A stretch of 64,000 nucleotides of DNA. Origin: Nitrospirota bacterium (GTDB lineage: Bacteria; Nitrospirota; Thermodesulfovibrionia; Thermodesulfovibrionales; UBA6898). Position 1 is the first letter of the stretch. Every line of letters starts with the position of its first letter. The notes beneath the pieces are model-generated. The model worked only from the letters and a program-made list of their open reading frames with translations. It ran no database searches and had not been told where the DNA came from. The position numbers were made by a program, and so were the translations under genes. Below, piece by piece: positions 1 through 9,712 of the stretch. Location: assembly GCA_021783515.1 (NCBI GenBank), contig JAJXTV010000016.1, positions 18,395-82,394 of the forward strand, in the 5' to 3' direction.

Positions 1-1167
1 GAACGCCCCGACATCCGCAGGCGGCCTTTCGAGCCCGAGCAGGGCAGCGAGCCCTTCCGCTGCAGCGGCCCGTACCGACCCGGCGCCGGCCTGCAGGAGA
101 AGCCGCGCATTTTCTTCCGCCATCATCACCAGCTTCTTCTTGATGCCCCGCACGGGGACCGAAATCTTCACGGAAGAGCCCCTCCGGTCCGCAAGCCACG
201 ATTCGATCAGCCGCCCGTCCTCCGGCGCGGCCGCGCAAAGGATCTCGGGCGGGGGGATGACCTCCTTCTCGTAAAACCGGCCGAGGAAGCTGCCGAGCAG
301 CGCCCCGTCCGTCTCCGCCGACACCTCTGCCACGATGAAGTGGCGGGACCCGATCATGAACCCGTTCCGGACGAAGAGTATCTTGAAGACCGCCCGGTCT
401 CCCGCCCTGGCGACGCCGACCGCGTCGACGTCTCCCAGCTGCGGGGATACCGCCTTCTGCGTCTCCGATATCTGCCTGATAGCGCGGATGCGGTCCCTCT
501 CCCGCGCCGCTTCCTCATACTGCATCTCCGCCGAAAGCCGCTTCATCTTCTTTTCGAGCACCGAAAGAAGCCCCTTGTTCCTGCCCTCCAGGAGAAGTTT
601 CACCTCCTCGACCGCCTGCAGGTATTCGGCGCGGTCGACTGCGCCGCTGCAGGGCGCGCTGCACCGTTTGATCTGGTGCTGGATGCAGGGCCGCATCCTC
701 TTTTCGAGCGAATAGCCGCAGGTCCTGATAGTGAAATTGTTCCTGATGAAGGAGAGGATCTCCCACATCGCCCCCGAAGGGACGTAGGGGCCGAAATACC
801 GGGCGCCGTCCTTCCGGACTTTTCTCACCACCTCGAGCCGGGGCCAGGTCTCGTTCACCGTCAGTTTCAGATAGGGATAGCTCTTGTCGTCCCTCAGGAG
901 GATGTTATACCTCGGCCGGAACTGCTTGATGAGGTTCGCCTCGAGCACAAACGCCTCGAGTTCGTTGGCGGTGACGGTATATTCGAAATCCCGGACGCCC
1001 CTCATCATGGCGCTCTTGCGCTCGTCGAGGGCGGCCGACTTCTGGAAATAGCTGCGGAGGCGGTTTCTGAGGTCCTTCGCCTTGCCTACATAGAGTATTC
1101 TCTGCTTCTCGTCCCTGAACAGGTAGACGCCGGGCCTGCCGGGGACATTGGCGAGTTTCTCCTGCAT
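1..1167 (-). CDS. uvrC: UvrABC excinuclease subunit C (3' end outside window)
   Basis: Nucleotide excision repair endonuclease that makes both incisions around a lesion after UvrA/UvrB loading; cytoplasmic. The 389 residues in the window begin with a GIY-YIG nuclease domain (GVYLFRDEKQRILYVGKAKD at about residues 13-32, then LRNRLRSYF). A Cys-rich stretch follows (CIQHQIKRCSAPC, about 140-155), then the UVR helical hairpin (KRLSAEMQYEEAARERDRIR) that contacts UvrB. The family is usually about 600 residues, so the C-terminal RNase H-like nuclease and helix-hairpin-helix parts lie beyond base 1. The start ATG has GGAG just upstream and follows the TPR lipoprotein stop by 16 bases, suggesting co-transcription. 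Identification is firm; only the truncation by the window limits the call. Confidence 0.95.
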   Translation of the reverse strand, partial: MQEKLANVPGRPGVYLFRDEKQRILYVGKAKDLRNRLRSYFQKSAALDERKSAMMRGVRDFEYTVTANELEAFVLEANLIKQFRPRYNILLRDDKSYPYLKLTVNETWPRLEVVRKVRKDGARYFGPYVPSGAMWEILSFIRNNFTIRTCGYSLEKRMRPCIQHQIKRCSAPCSGAVDRAEYLQAVEEVKLLLEGRNKGLLSVLEKKMKRLSAEMQYEEAARERDRIRAIRQISETQKAVSPQLGDVDAVGVARAGDRAVFKILFVRNGFMIGSRHFIVAEVSAETDGALLGSFLGRFYEKEVIPPPEILCAAAPEDGRLIESWLADRRGSSVKISVPVRGIKKKLVMMAEENARLLLQAGAGSVRAAAAEGLAALLGLERPPADVGAF

Positions 1168-1183
1168 CGTCTCCGCAAAGCGG

Positions 1184-1714
1184 TTATTTGCCGGCCTTCA
1201 GCTGCTGAATGATCGACCTGATCGTCGCGGCGTCCGGCGCGTTCGGCGCGAGTTCGAGGTATTTCTCGAATTCCTTCACCGCCCCTGCCTTGTCCTTAAG
1301 TTCGTTGGCGAGGACGACGCCGAGGTTCCTGTGGGCGTTGAGGTGCCTGGGGTCTAGCTCGATCGCCTTCCGGTATTCCTTCACCGCCATATCCGGCCTG
1401 CCGCTGTTCTTATAACAGGTCCCCATGTCGACCCTCACGTCCACGTTCTTCGGGTCGAGCGCCAGCGCCTTCTGATAGGCGTCGACCGCCTCGCCGAAAC
1501 GACCGGCGTCCATGAGGGTGTTGCCGAGTTTTATCCAGGCGCCGAGGTTCTTCGGATCGTTCTTCAGAACGTCCTTCAGCATGACGGTCTCATTCTGGAG
1601 CGGCCCTGACTGAACGGGCCCCGCCGGGAACTGGGACTGCGGCGCAGGCTCCTCCTTCTTCTGACACGAAACAACCGCCAGGGCGAGAAGCAGCAGAGCG
1701 ATTATCTTCTTCAT
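1184..1714 (-). CDS. TPR-repeat lipoprotein
   Basis: Predicted exported lipoprotein of 176 residues. It starts with MKKIIALLLLALAVVSC, a short signal peptide ending in a lipobox (AVVSC), so the mature protein should be lipid-anchored at its Cys and face the periplasm. A Pro/Gln-rich linker is followed by about three tetratricopeptide repeats (for example NLGAWIKLGNTLMDAGRFGE, VDVRVDMGTCYKNSGRPD, LNAHRNLGVVLANELKDK), a protein-protein interaction scaffold. The chosen ATG has a perfect GGAGGA Shine-Dalgarno; an in-frame upstream extension to 1795 has no such signal. It lies between accA and uvrC on the same strand. The partner is unknown; TPR lipoproteins of this size occur in envelope assembly and pilus systems, but nothing here assigns one. 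Confidence 0.85.
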   Translation of the reverse strand: MKKIIALLLLALAVVSCQKKEEPAPQSQFPAGPVQSGPLQNETVMLKDVLKNDPKNLGAWIKLGNTLMDAGRFGEAVDAYQKALALDPKNVDVRVDMGTCYKNSGRPDMAVKEYRKAIELDPRHLNAHRNLGVVLANELKDKAGAVKEFEKYLELAPNAPDAATIRSIIQQLKAGK

Positions 1715-1740
1715 TGTTCCTCCGGGAAGAGTTTTTTCGT

Positions 1741-1749
1741 ATTGTAACA
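1741..1749 (-). promoter_or_regulatory. Extended -10 element before the TPR lipoprotein
   Basis: The minus strand reads TGTTACAAT, an extended -10 (TGnTAnnnT), 26 bases before the lipoprotein ATG. No good -35 is visible. The same nine-base element precedes cobA-hemD (23760-23768), and a one-base variant precedes the receiver gene (20990-20998), which raises confidence that it is a real promoter form here. Confidence 0.45.
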
Positions 1750-1797
1750 AAATCGGGGGCCTATTTTCTGCAGCGGCCCGGGGCCGCAACAGCACGC

Positions 1798-2781
1798 CTA
1801 TTGAGGCGATCCGGCCGCAAAACCGCCGATCTTCCGCAGCCGCTTGTAGCGGTCGTCAAGGAGCTTGCCGGTGTTCTTCTGGCCGAGCTCCTCAATGGCG
1901 GCCGCGACGGTATCGGCTATATTCCTGGCGGTCTGCTCGACGTCGCGGTGGGCCCCTCCGACCGGCTCGGGGATGATCTCGTCTATGATCCTGAACTTCA
2001 GAAGGTCCTGCGCGGTGAGCTTCAGCGCGTCGGCCGCCTTCGAAAAATCCTCCTGCCCGAGCTCGCCGTTCTTCCGCCAGAGTATCGCCGCGCAGCCCTC
2101 GGGGGAGATGACCGAATAGACCGCGTGCTCGAGCATATAGAGCCGGTCGGCGACGCTGAGGGCGAGCGCGCCGCCGCTTCCTCCCTCGCCGATGACGACC
2201 GAGATGATCGGGGTACCGAGCCTCGACATCCGCATAAGATTCATGGCGATCGCCTCCGCCTGCCCCCGTTCTTCCGCGCCGAGTCCGGGAAAGGCGCCCT
2301 GCGTATCGACGAACGTGACAACGGGTCGTTTGAACCTCTCGGCGAGCTCCATCAGCCGGAGCGCCTTACGGTAGCCCTCGGGATGCGGCTGGCCGAAATT
2401 CCTCCTGATCCTCTCCTTCGTGCCCCTGCCCTTCTGCTGGCCTATGACGACGACCGGGCGGCCCTTTATCCGCGCGAGCCCGCCGACGACCGCCTTGTCG
2501 TCCGCAAACCTCCTGTCGCCGTGCAGCTCGATGAACTCTTCGGTAATAAGCGGAATGTAGTCGAGGGTATACGGTCTGTCAGGGTGTCTCGCCAGCAGCG
2601 TCTTTTGCCAGGGGGTGAGCTTCGAGAAGATATCGGTCCGCATGTCCCGGACCTTCTTTTCGAGTTTCTTCACCTCACCGCCGAGATTGATGTCCTGCCC
2701 GTCCGACAGGCGTTTCAGCTCCTCGATCTTCGTTTCGAGGTCTTCGATAGGCTTTTCGAACTCCAGATACGACCTGATCAT
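1798..2781 (-). CDS. accA: Acetyl-CoA carboxylase carboxyltransferase subunit alpha
   Basis: Alpha subunit of the AccA/AccD carboxyltransferase, which moves the carboxyl group from carboxybiotin to acetyl-CoA to give malonyl-CoA, the first committed step of fatty-acid synthesis in the cytoplasm. The 327-residue length matches the family. Visible hallmarks are the N-terminal coiled region ([19 protein letters not shown]), [11 protein letters not shown], the [14 protein letters not shown] block, [29 protein letters not shown] (glycine-rich CoA/oxyanion loop) and [13 protein letters not shown]. Its ATG overlaps the dnaE stop codon (ATGA), so the two are translationally coupled, an arrangement seen in several bacterial phyla. 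Identification is secure. Confidence 0.97.
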   Translation of the reverse strand: MIRSYLEFEKPIEDLETKIEELKRLSDGQDINLGGEVKKLEKKVRDMRTDIFSKLTPWQKTLLARHPDRPYTLDYIPLITEEFIELHGDRRFADDKAVVGGLARIKGRPVVVIGQQKGRGTKERIRRNFGQPHPEGYRKALRLMELAERFKRPVVTFVDTQGAFPGLGAEERGQAEAIAMNLMRMSRLGTPIISVVIGEGGSGGALALSVADRLYMLEHAVYSVISPEGCAAILWRKNGELGQEDFSKAADALKLTAQDLLKFRIIDEIIPEPVGGAHRDVEQTARNIADTVAAAIEELGQKNTGKLLDDRYKRLRKIGGFAAGSPQ

Positions 2782-5700
2782 GAGACGCTCACCGCCCCCC
2801 TTCCGACCATGTCTTCGAGTGTGCTGATCAGAACGGTGTCGGGGTTCAGATTGATCCCCGTGGCGATCAGCGTCTGGCCCCGGTCGAGGCTTATCCTCAG
2901 ATACAGCTGGCAGTCGCCGGGATAGCGGGAGACGAGCGTCCGGATGTCCTGCAGCCGGGCACGGCAGGAGGACGGATCGTTCAGGGCGATCTCGATCCGC
3001 TTCAGCCCGCCGCCTGCTTTTTCGAGGGCCGAGACCTCCCTCGCCCTCAGCCGCACGCCCTTTTCGTCCCTGTCGATATTGCCTTTTATGAAAACGAGCG
3101 CGTCCTTTTTCAGAAGCAGGTTGACGGTCTTATAGAGCTCCGAAAAGACGATCACCTCGACGCTCCCCTCGTCGTCTTCCAGCGTGAGATAAGCCATCAT
3201 GTCGCCTGTCGACTTGACGTTCTTTTTCTTGATCGCCCTCAGCACGCCGCCGATCGATACGTCTTCCTTGTCCGCCGCCCCCTCAAGATACGAGGTCTTG
3301 CGCGCCCCCATTTTCCGCAGCTGCATGTCGAATCTCGAAAGGGGATGGCCGGTGATATAAAACCCGAGGGCCTCCTTCTCGTTCCTCAAAAGCTCCGCCT
3401 CGTCCCATTCGGGGACGTCCGGCGCGGCCTCTTCCTGCCCGCCGCCGAACATGCTCGTCTGGCCGTCGTCTTTCTTCGAGCCGCCGTTCAGGAGGTCGGC
3501 GACCGCCTGCATCGCCGCGCCGCGCGCGATCCCGAGGGAATCGAACGCTCCGGCCTTGACGAGGCTCTCGAGCACCTTCTTGTTCACCTTCCTCGTGTCC
3601 GCACGGCCGACGAAATCGGCCACCGACTCGAAGGGGCCTCCTTCGGACTTCACCTCGAGGACCGACTCGATCGCGGCGGCGCCGACCCCTTTCACCGCCT
3701 CGAGCCCGAAGCGTATGGAGTTGCCGATTACGGCGAACTCCCTGCCGGAGAGGTTGATGTCGGGAGGAAGGATCTCGGTCTTCATCTTCCGGCATTCGTT
3801 GATAGACTTGACGATCTTGTCGGTGTCGTTCATGTCGGCGCTGAGCGTGGCGGCCATGAACTCAACCGGATAGTGCGTCTTGAGCCAGGCGGTCTGGAAC
3901 GAGACATAGGCGTAGGCCGCGGAATGGGACTTGTTGAACCCGTATTCCGCGAACATCTCCATCAGATCGAATATCTTCGCAGCCTTCTTCTCGGCAATGC
4001 CGTTGGCGATCGCGCCCTTGATGAAGCTCTCCTTCTGCTTCGCCATCGCCTCGGGGTTCTTCTTCCCCATCGCCTTCCTGAGGATGTCGGCCTGGCCGAG
4101 CGAGAAGCTCGCCAGCTTATTGGCGATCCGCATCACCTGCTCCTGGTAGAGGATGACGCCGTAGGTCTCGTCGAGGATGTCTTTGAGCTGGGGGAGGTCG
4201 TATTTTACCTGCGTCTTGCCCTTCTTCGTTTTGATGAAGTCGTCTATCATGCCGCTGCCGAGCGGGCCGGGGCGGTAGAGGGCGACGAGCGCGATAAGGT
4301 CCTCGAACCGGTTCGGGCACATCTTCACCAGGATGTCCTTCATCCCGGCGCTTTCGAGCTGGAAGATGCCGGTCGTCTGGCCGGAACTGAGGAGATCATA
4401 CGTGGCCTTGTCGTCAAGCGCAATGTCCCGCAGGGAGACCTCCCTGCCGCCCTGCCTGATGAGGGCAAGCGTCTTTTCGATCACCGTAAGCGTCTTTAAG
4501 CCGAGGAAGTCGAACTTCAGGAGGCCGATCGCCTCGGCCGACCCCATGTCGAACTGTGTCATGATGCTTTCGTCGGAGGGGCTCTTGTACAGCGGCGTAT
4601 AGTCGGTCAGCGGCACCGGCGCGATGATCACCCCCGCGGCATGGGTCGAGGCATGGCGGTTGAGCCCTTCGAGCCGCATCGCGATATTCAGGAGATCCCT
4701 CACCTCGGCGTTCGTCTCGTGCAGCTCCCTGAGCTGCGGCTCGGCCTTGATGGCGTCCTCGATCGTGATCTTCAGCGTATTCGGAACAAGCTTGGCGATC
4801 CTGTCCACCTCGGCGTAGGGCATGTCCATGGCGCGGCCGACGTCGCGGATCGCCGCCTTCGCCGCCATCGTCCCGAAGGTGATGATCTGGGCGACGCGGT
4901 CCTTGCCGTATTTTTCGGAGACGTAGGCGATCACCTCTGACCGCCTGTCCTGGCAGAAGTCCACGTCGATATCCGGCATGCTGATCCTCTCGGGGTTCAG
5001 GAACCGCTCGAAGAGGAGGTTATACCTGATCGGGTCGATCTCGGTGATGCCGATCGAGTAGGAGACGAGGCTGCCTGCCGCGGACCCTCTGCCGGGCCCC
5101 ACCGGGATCCCCTTCGACCGCGCGTAGCTGATGAAGTCCCAGACGATCAGGAAATACGACGCGTACCCCATCTTCCGGATCACTTCCAGTTCGTGCCTCA
5201 GCCTCTCCCTGTAGGCCTCGGGCGGATTGCCGCCGAACTTGCCGTCGAGACCCTTCGCCGCGAGGGCCGCAAGATACTCGTCCGGGTCCTCGCCGGTCTC
5301 GACCCGGTACCGGGGCAGCAGGTTTTCGCCGAGCGTAAACTCGACGTTGCAGCGCTCGGCGATGCGGAGCGTGTTGGCAATCGCCTCGGGCATCTCCCGG
5401 AACGCCTCCTTCATCTCCTGCGGCGACTTGAAGTAGAACTCGTCCGTCGTGAACTTCATACGCGCCGGGTCCTTCATCGTCTTGCCGGTCTGGATGCAGA
5501 GGAGCACCTCGTGCGCCTTGGCGTCCTCCCTCCTCAAGTAATGGCAGTCGTTCGTCGCCACGATGCCGATATGGAGCTCGCGGGCCAGTTCGATCAGTTT
5601 ATTGTTCGCCTCGGTCTGCTCGGGCAGGCCGTTTTCCTGTATCTCGATATAGAAATTCTCCGGCCCGAGGATATGCTTGAACTGGAGCGCCCTCTCCCGC

Positions 5701-6176
5701 GCCCTGTCGACCATCCCGCGCTGAAGGCAGAAGGGGATCTCTCCTTTGAGGCAGGCCGAAAGGCCGATCAGACCGCCGCTGAATTGCTCGAGCAGATCCA
5801 TGTCGATCCTCGGCTTGTAATAGAAGCCCTCCAGAAAGGCCTTCGTCACAAGAGTCACGAGGTTCCGGTACCCGTCGTTGTTCCGTGCGAGGAGGACCAG
5901 ATGGAACGATCCCTCCTCCCTGCCCTCGCCTCCCCTGTCGGTCCTGCTCCCGGGAGCGACGTACACCTCGCAGCCGATGATCGGCTTGATGCCCGCCTTC
6001 GTCACCTGCCGATAGAACTCGACCGCGCCGAAGAGATTGCCGTGGTCGGTCATCGCAAGGGCAGGCATTTTGAACTCCTTCGCCCTCTCGATAAGCTCCT
6101 TTATCCGTATCGCCCCGTCCAGCAGACTGTATTCGGTATGGAGATGGAGGGAGACAAAATCCGCGTGTGAATGCAT
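2778..6176 (-). CDS. dnaE: DNA polymerase III subunit alpha
   Basis: Replicative polymerase catalytic subunit, 1132 residues, a normal DnaE length. It opens with a PHP domain ([28 protein letters not shown]). The palm follows, with [14 protein letters not shown] and the metal-binding aspartates in [12 protein letters not shown]. Next come the fingers region ([26 protein letters not shown]), a helix-hairpin-helix area, an OB-fold ([20 protein letters not shown]) and a C-terminal tau-binding-like tail. The start ATG lacks a convincing Shine-Dalgarno, and a -10 element sits only six bases upstream (see promoter entry), so the mRNA may be leaderless. It overlaps accA by four bases at its 3' end. 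Identification is secure. Confidence 0.98.
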   Translation of the reverse strand: MHSHADFVSLHLHTEYSLLDGAIRIKELIERAKEFKMPALAMTDHGNLFGAVEFYRQVTKAGIKPIIGCEVYVAPGSRTDRGGEGREEGSFHLVLLARNNDGYRNLVTLVTKAFLEGFYYKPRIDMDLLEQFSGGLIGLSACLKGEIPFCLQRGMVDRARERALQFKHILGPENFYIEIQENGLPEQTEANNKLIELARELHIGIVATNDCHYLRREDAKAHEVLLCIQTGKTMKDPARMKFTTDEFYFKSPQEMKEAFREMPEAIANTLRIAERCNVEFTLGENLLPRYRVETGEDPDEYLAALAAKGLDGKFGGNPPEAYRERLRHELEVIRKMGYASYFLIVWDFISYARSKGIPVGPGRGSAAGSLVSYSIGITEIDPIRYNLLFERFLNPERISMPDIDVDFCQDRRSEVIAYVSEKYGKDRVAQIITFGTMAAKAAIRDVGRAMDMPYAEVDRIAKLVPNTLKITIEDAIKAEPQLRELHETNAEVRDLLNIAMRLEGLNRHASTHAAGVIIAPVPLTDYTPLYKSPSDESIMTQFDMGSAEAIGLLKFDFLGLKTLTVIEKTLALIRQGGREVSLRDIALDDKATYDLLSSGQTTGIFQLESAGMKDILVKMCPNRFEDLIALVALYRPGPLGSGMIDDFIKTKKGKTQVKYDLPQLKDILDETYGVILYQEQVMRIANKLASFSLGQADILRKAMGKKNPEAMAKQKESFIKGAIANGIAEKKAAKIFDLMEMFAEYGFNKSHSAAYAYVSFQTAWLKTHYPVEFMAATLSADMNDTDKIVKSINECRKMKTEILPPDINLSGREFAVIGNSIRFGLEAVKGVGAAAIESVLEVKSEGGPFESVADFVGRADTRKVNKKVLESLVKAGAFDSLGIARGAAMQAVADLLNGGSKKDDGQTSMFGGGQEEAAPDVPEWDEAELLRNEKEALGFYITGHPLSRFDMQLRKMGARKTSYLEGAADKEDVSIGGVLRAIKKKNVKSTGDMMAYLTLEDDEGSVEVIVFSELYKTVNLLLKKDALVFIKGNIDRDEKGVRLRAREVSALEKAGGGLKRIEIALNDPSSCRARLQDIRTLVSRYPGDCQLYLRISLDRGQTLIATGINLNPDTVLISTLEDMVGRGAVSVS

Positions 6177-6182
6177 ACAGAA

Positions 6183-6212
6183 ATATTACCTTTATAGAGA
6201 GGGGCAAGTCAA
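6183..6212 (-). promoter_or_regulatory. Sigma-70-type promoter of dnaE
   Basis: The minus strand shows TTGACT (6207-6212), an 18-base spacer and TAATAT (6183-6188). The -10 ends six bases before the dnaE ATG, so transcription would start at or next to the start codon. The surrounding 6177-6307 gap otherwise holds no gene or clear terminator. Confidence 0.6.
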
Positions 6213-6307
6213 CGCCGGGGGGAGGGGTTTTTCAGACAAAGAATCTCATAAGTACGGGCACTTAGCTCCAGAAAATGCCGGCCGGCGCAGCAGGCGGAAT
6301 TATTTTG

Positions 6308-7216
6308 CTATTCGCCTTTTATGGTGACCTTGACGGTATAGCTCGCCACGCCGCCGTGGCCGTCGTCCGCCGTCACGGTGAAGGACGTCTTGCCGACGAA
6401 CTCCTCGGGCACGTCCCAGCTGACGAGCCCCTTGGCAGGGTCGATCGTCATCCCCTTCGGCGCTTCCTTAAGCGCATAGGTGAGCGGGTCGCCGTCCGGG
6501 TCGGACGCCTTCACCTGATAGGTAAAATGAACGCCGTCGAATCTGCGCTTCGTATCCGCCGCGATTGTCGGCGGCATGTTTCTGAACTCTCTGGTCATGG
6601 TGATAGGATCACCGTATGCCTCGCCGTCAAACGGGGTGATCTTGATGAATATCTTGTCGCCCCTCTTGACCCCGCCCTCTATCTCCCTGCCCTTGCCGGC
6701 GGGCTCTCCGTTTTTCGTCCACTCATAGAGGATCGTGACGTTATCCCCGTCGGCGTCCTTCGCCTCGGTGTCGACATAGAGGGTATCGCCGGGCTTGAAT
6801 ACCTCCGGCATGATCTTGACCTTCGTCATCTCAGGGGGTGTGTCCCCGAGCTGAATGATGTTCGACGATACTTCCTGCCCTGCAACGACCGCCTTTGCCT
6901 GTATGGAATCCCCCCTCGCCGCATCTACCGGCTTGAATATATTGCCGGACGCCACGGATGCGCCGTTGACCAGCCATTCTATCTTTACGTTAGTCTCGCT
7001 GAAGCCGTGGGGGACGATCGCCAGGGTAGAGTTCTTATTGGCATTCGCAGGCACCACTTCGAGAGAATACGCGGCAGCAGCCTTTTCGCCGGACACCGGG
7101 CCGGCTGCAGACTGCAACGGCACCTCCCCGGTCTTAGCGATGTCGGACTTTTTCCCCGAACAGGCAAAAAGAGCCAACGACATAATCGATATGACTATAC
7201 CCAGAAAAACTTTCAC
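6308..7216 (-). CDS. Ig/cadherin-like lipoprotein encoded at the end of the pilus operon
   Basis: Predicted lipoprotein of about 302 residues. The GTG start gives MKVFLGIVISIMSLALFACSG, a signal peptide with a lipobox (LFAC). The rest is a string of beta-sandwich domains: an N-terminal Ig-like part (EWLVNGASVASGN), a middle domain with the calcium-type motif DADGDNV (EAKDADGDNVTILYEWTKNG), and a C-terminal domain with DPDGDPLTYAL and TADDGHGGVASYTVKV, typical of putative-Ig/cadherin-like modules. The GTG lies one base after the pilX stop with no separate Shine-Dalgarno, so it is probably read by translational coupling. Position in the operon suggests a pilus-associated envelope or adhesion role, but its function is not known. 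Confidence 0.8.
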   Translation of the reverse strand: MKVFLGIVISIMSLALFACSGKKSDIAKTGEVPLQSAAGPVSGEKAAAAYSLEVVPANANKNSTLAIVPHGFSETNVKIEWLVNGASVASGNIFKPVDAARGDSIQAKAVVAGQEVSSNIIQLGDTPPEMTKVKIMPEVFKPGDTLYVDTEAKDADGDNVTILYEWTKNGEPAGKGREIEGGVKRGDKIFIKITPFDGEAYGDPITMTREFRNMPPTIAADTKRRFDGVHFTYQVKASDPDGDPLTYALKEAPKGMTIDPAKGLVSWDVPEEFVGKTSFTVTADDGHGGVASYTVKVTIKGE

Positions 7217-7217
7217 A

Positions 7218-7922
7218 TCAGTAGAGATACAGGATCGAATACTTGGCCCTTTCCATCGGATTTTGAGGGTTCTCGGCATCGAGCTCGATCGTATACACAT
7301 ACGGGATGTTCATCGCCGGCACCTCGCCCGCGTTGGCGTTCACCACCCCGGACTTGATCAGTCCGGTCTCTCCTGAGCTGTTTCCCACAAGCGTGTTCAC
7401 GATCTTGGCATACACTCTATAGGTGCCCACACCTGACGGCAGATCGACAAACATATCGTAGGTGGTCGGATCGGACGGATCTATCGGGGTTGAGGAATTG
7501 CAGCCGCTGCCCCAGTCGCTCGTCTGGGCATTGAGCTTCACCGCCAGGCCGGTCATCCCTGACAGACCGGTCGCGGTGCAGCCCGAAGACCAGTTGCCGA
7601 CGCCTGAAGCGCCGGCGCTGAATACGCTGCCGGACACGTACGAGGAGCTGGGTGAGCCGTTCGTGTTCGTAAAAGGAAAAGGCATCTGGGTGAGGAAGTT
7701 CGTCGTGTCGGTGGCGTTTCCCCTTCTTGCGATCACCTGGAAGAAGACCTCGGCGCCGCCCTTGCCGGCATCGATCGCGGTCTTGTACCTCTTCTGCACG
7801 CCCGACACCTGGGTCGATGCGGTCAGCATGAACAGAAGCGCCGCCATTATCGAAAGCGCGATCGCCGACAGAATCAGGACCATGACGAGCGCGATACCTT
7901 CTTCATTCTTCAGCCGTTTCAT
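7218..7922 (-). CDS. pilX: PilX-type minor pilin
   Basis: Type IV pilus accessory pilin, 234 residues. The N-terminus KRLKNEEGIALVMVLILSAI has the class III leader with Gly just before the hydrophobic helix and lacks the usual Glu at position 5, as is normal for PilX/GspK-type proteins. The remaining residues form a Gly/Ser/Thr-rich soluble domain with two cysteines near WSSGCTATG and DWGSGCNSS. The start at 7922 is preferred because GGAGGTTGAG precedes that ATG; two in-frame ATGs lie 12-15 bases upstream. PilX-family pilins cap or prime pilus assembly together with PilV, PilW, FimT and PilY1, all encoded upstream in this operon. Confidence 0.85.
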   Translation of the reverse strand: MKRLKNEEGIALVMVLILSAIALSIMAALLFMLTASTQVSGVQKRYKTAIDAGKGGAEVFFQVIARRGNATDTTNFLTQMPFPFTNTNGSPSSSYVSGSVFSAGASGVGNWSSGCTATGLSGMTGLAVKLNAQTSDWGSGCNSSTPIDPSDPTTYDMFVDLPSGVGTYRVYAKIVNTLVGNSSGETGLIKSGVVNANAGEVPAMNIPYVYTIELDAENPQNPMERAKYSILYLY

Positions 7923-7949
7923 CTCAACCTCCATCATATCAGGCCCCGC

Positions 7950-9239
7950 TCATTGCAGGTTCATCGGCTTCACAATCAAGGTGTAGAGTTTCCACCGATA
8001 GTACTTATATGCCGGATTGCCGATCATATTCTTCAGATCGACAAAGGTCCTGCCGTTGGACTGAGTCCCATATACTTCCGTCGTTGATAGGGCCGTCCTT
8101 GTCCCTCCGTTGGAAAAATCGTAATTCAGGTCCTTCCTGCCTTCCTGAGAAACGATATAAACCCGCACCTCCTTCACTTCTGCCCTTACCTGGGCGGCGG
8201 GGAGATTGCTGATGTCGTCGACAAACGGAGTATCCACAGTCCCATCGCCGTCCGTATCGAGCATATAGTCGACCTGGAAGTCGGCCACGCAGTCCAGAAG
8301 AGGCATCTCGGTATGGTAGCCGCTCGTCGCCAGGCCGACGGTATTATTGATCGTAGCCTTATACAGGATGCCCGTATTGGGGGCGCACCGCGACGGCATT
8401 CCTGAGGCCGGCCTCTTCACATAGTAGTCGGCGCGGTTAAAGGGCATCCGGGGCGCGTTGGTGCCGAGGTCATAGATCACGAAGGTATTATTGCTATTGA
8501 GGGCAGGGCCGTTGGCGATGGTATCGCCGAAGGTGGTATAAAAGCCGGCCGTCGTGGATAGTTGCCTCTGCGAATTGGTGGCAGCGGAAGGGCTCGGGTC
8601 TATCACGGTGATGAAGTCACCGTTATTAGGCTGGTCCATGGTGCCCCACCTGAGAATCGTGCTCCATGCACCCCGATTGGCGATAAAAGACCACTTCTGT
8701 GAGGCATCGTTCATCGCAACGTTCGTCGACTTGATCGCAAGCACATCCGCAGTAGTGTTGGGTATGTATGATGTCCCGGTGGAAGCGGAGATCCCCATAT
8801 TATTGAGCGAGCGAAAGGCGGCAGGGGCGTTATACCCTGCGTTATTTTCGGTGCAGGACGAACAGGTGGTCCCACTGCAGGAAGGGCAGACGGTTGAGGT
8901 GCTGGCGCAGGTGCAGCCGCGATTGATGCTGGACCCCGGAGGCCCGTCGCTTAGGTTGCGGTCGACCCAGGGGGTCTCTCCAATAGTGTCAGTTACCGCC
9001 TCATTATATATGGCGCCGTTCATCACCCAGGGCAGACCGAACCCCGCATGGGCCAAGTCCCTCCTCAGGATGTCGAGGCCGACGACACCCTCGATATTCG
9101 ACTCGGCGATCGTGCTCTGCTGCTTGAACTGGGTCAGCAGCCCGGTAAATATCTGCGACGCCGCCACGATCACCAGCACGAAGACGACCATCGTGATCAT
9201 CAGCTCGACAAGGCTGAACCCTCGTTCGTTCCTTATCAC
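7950..9239 (-). CDS. pilW: PilW-type minor pilin with a cysteine-rich loop
   Basis: Minor pilin of about 429 residues. The GTG start overlaps the pilV stop (GTGA), giving an N-terminus VIRNERGFSLVELMITMVVF with a classic prepilin cleavage site (G|FSLVE, Glu at mature position 5) and hydrophobic helix. The soluble part is long and contains an unusual cluster of six cysteines, with CPSC and CSSC pairs, encoded at 8852-8915. An acidic DTDGDGTVDTPF stretch near residue 335 could bind calcium. The family works in the periplasm and inner membrane as part of the pilus priming complex. A longer start at 9296 would run deep into pilV and is not supported. Confidence 0.87.
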   Translation of the reverse strand: MIRNERGFSLVELMITMVVFVLVIVAASQIFTGLLTQFKQQSTIAESNIEGVVGLDILRRDLAHAGFGLPWVMNGAIYNEAVTDTIGETPWVDRNLSDGPPGSSINRGCTCASTSTVCPSCSGTTCSSCTENNAGYNAPAAFRSLNNMGISASTGTSYIPNTTADVLAIKSTNVAMNDASQKWSFIANRGAWSTILRWGTMDQPNNGDFITVIDPSPSAATNSQRQLSTTAGFYTTFGDTIANGPALNSNNTFVIYDLGTNAPRMPFNRADYYVKRPASGMPSRCAPNTGILYKATINNTVGLATSGYHTEMPLLDCVADFQVDYMLDTDGDGTVDTPFVDDISNLPAAQVRAEVKEVRVYIVSQEGRKDLNYDFSNGGTRTALSTTEVYGTQSNGRTFVDLKNMIGNPAYKYYRWKLYTLIVKPMNLQ

Positions 9240-9712
9240 TTTCGTTCCACCATCGACGTGAGCCTGTGAGAATATTCGTCGCCCTTCCACATCCATCCGA
9301 CCGTGATCGTCACCTCCCGGCTGATCGCATCGGGCGTTGAAAGGGAACCGTCGCCCCCGAATTCTATAACGGTCCTGTTCGTGCAGAAATTATAGGAAGT
9401 GTTTTTGATAGTTCTCGTTACCAGCACCCCCGTGGCTCCGAAGGTGGACCAGTAACCGGGCGGGCAGACGGTGTTGGTGAGGCCCGCACCCGTGCCATCG
9501 TTCACAAGGTTCGTCGAGGTCTGGGTGAAGGTGAGCTGCTTCGCCTCGCTCATCCTTCCCTCTGCAATGCTCACCGCCTCGTCCCTGAGGCTGTTCTTCG
9601 TATTCGACTCGATGCTCACCAGCGCGGTCTGCATCAGCGCAAGCGAGACGAAAAGCAGCACCACGAGCGCGATCATCACCTCTACGAGCGAAAGGCCCTT
9701 CTCATTTGACAT
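9236..9712 (-). CDS. pilV: PilV-type minor pilin
   Basis: Minor pilin of 158 residues, starting MSNEKGLSLVEVMIALVVLL. The prepilin site is G|LSLVE with Glu5, followed by one hydrophobic helix. The N-terminal helix continues as IESNTKNSLRDEAVSIAEGR and a compact C-terminal domain includes VTRTIKNTSYNFC and a final WMWKGDEYSHRL strand. The gene overlaps fimT by 11 bases and pilW by four, so it is embedded in a translationally coupled pilus operon. PilV-family pilins join the tip/priming complex and help expose PilY1. The family call is firm; the exact role within the set is inferred from order. Confidence 0.88.
   Translation of the reverse strand: MSNEKGLSLVEVMIALVVLLFVSLALMQTALVSIESNTKNSLRDEAVSIAEGRMSEAKQLTFTQTSTNLVNDGTGAGLTNTVCPPGYWSTFGATGVLVTRTIKNTSYNFCTNRTVIEFGGDGSLSTPDAISREVTITVGWMWKGDEYSHRLTSMVERK

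Noticed and set aside
340..1212. A 290-codon plus-strand open frame
   Set aside because: It is the antisense of uvrC; the minus frame carries clear GIY-YIG and UVR motifs while this one has Arg/Pro/Leu-rich, motif-free sequence.
1774..1788. GC-rich palindrome GCGGCCCGGGGCCGC between accA and the TPR gene
   Set aside because: Considered as an accA terminator, but there is no T-run after it on the minus strand and the loop would be too small for the full stem.
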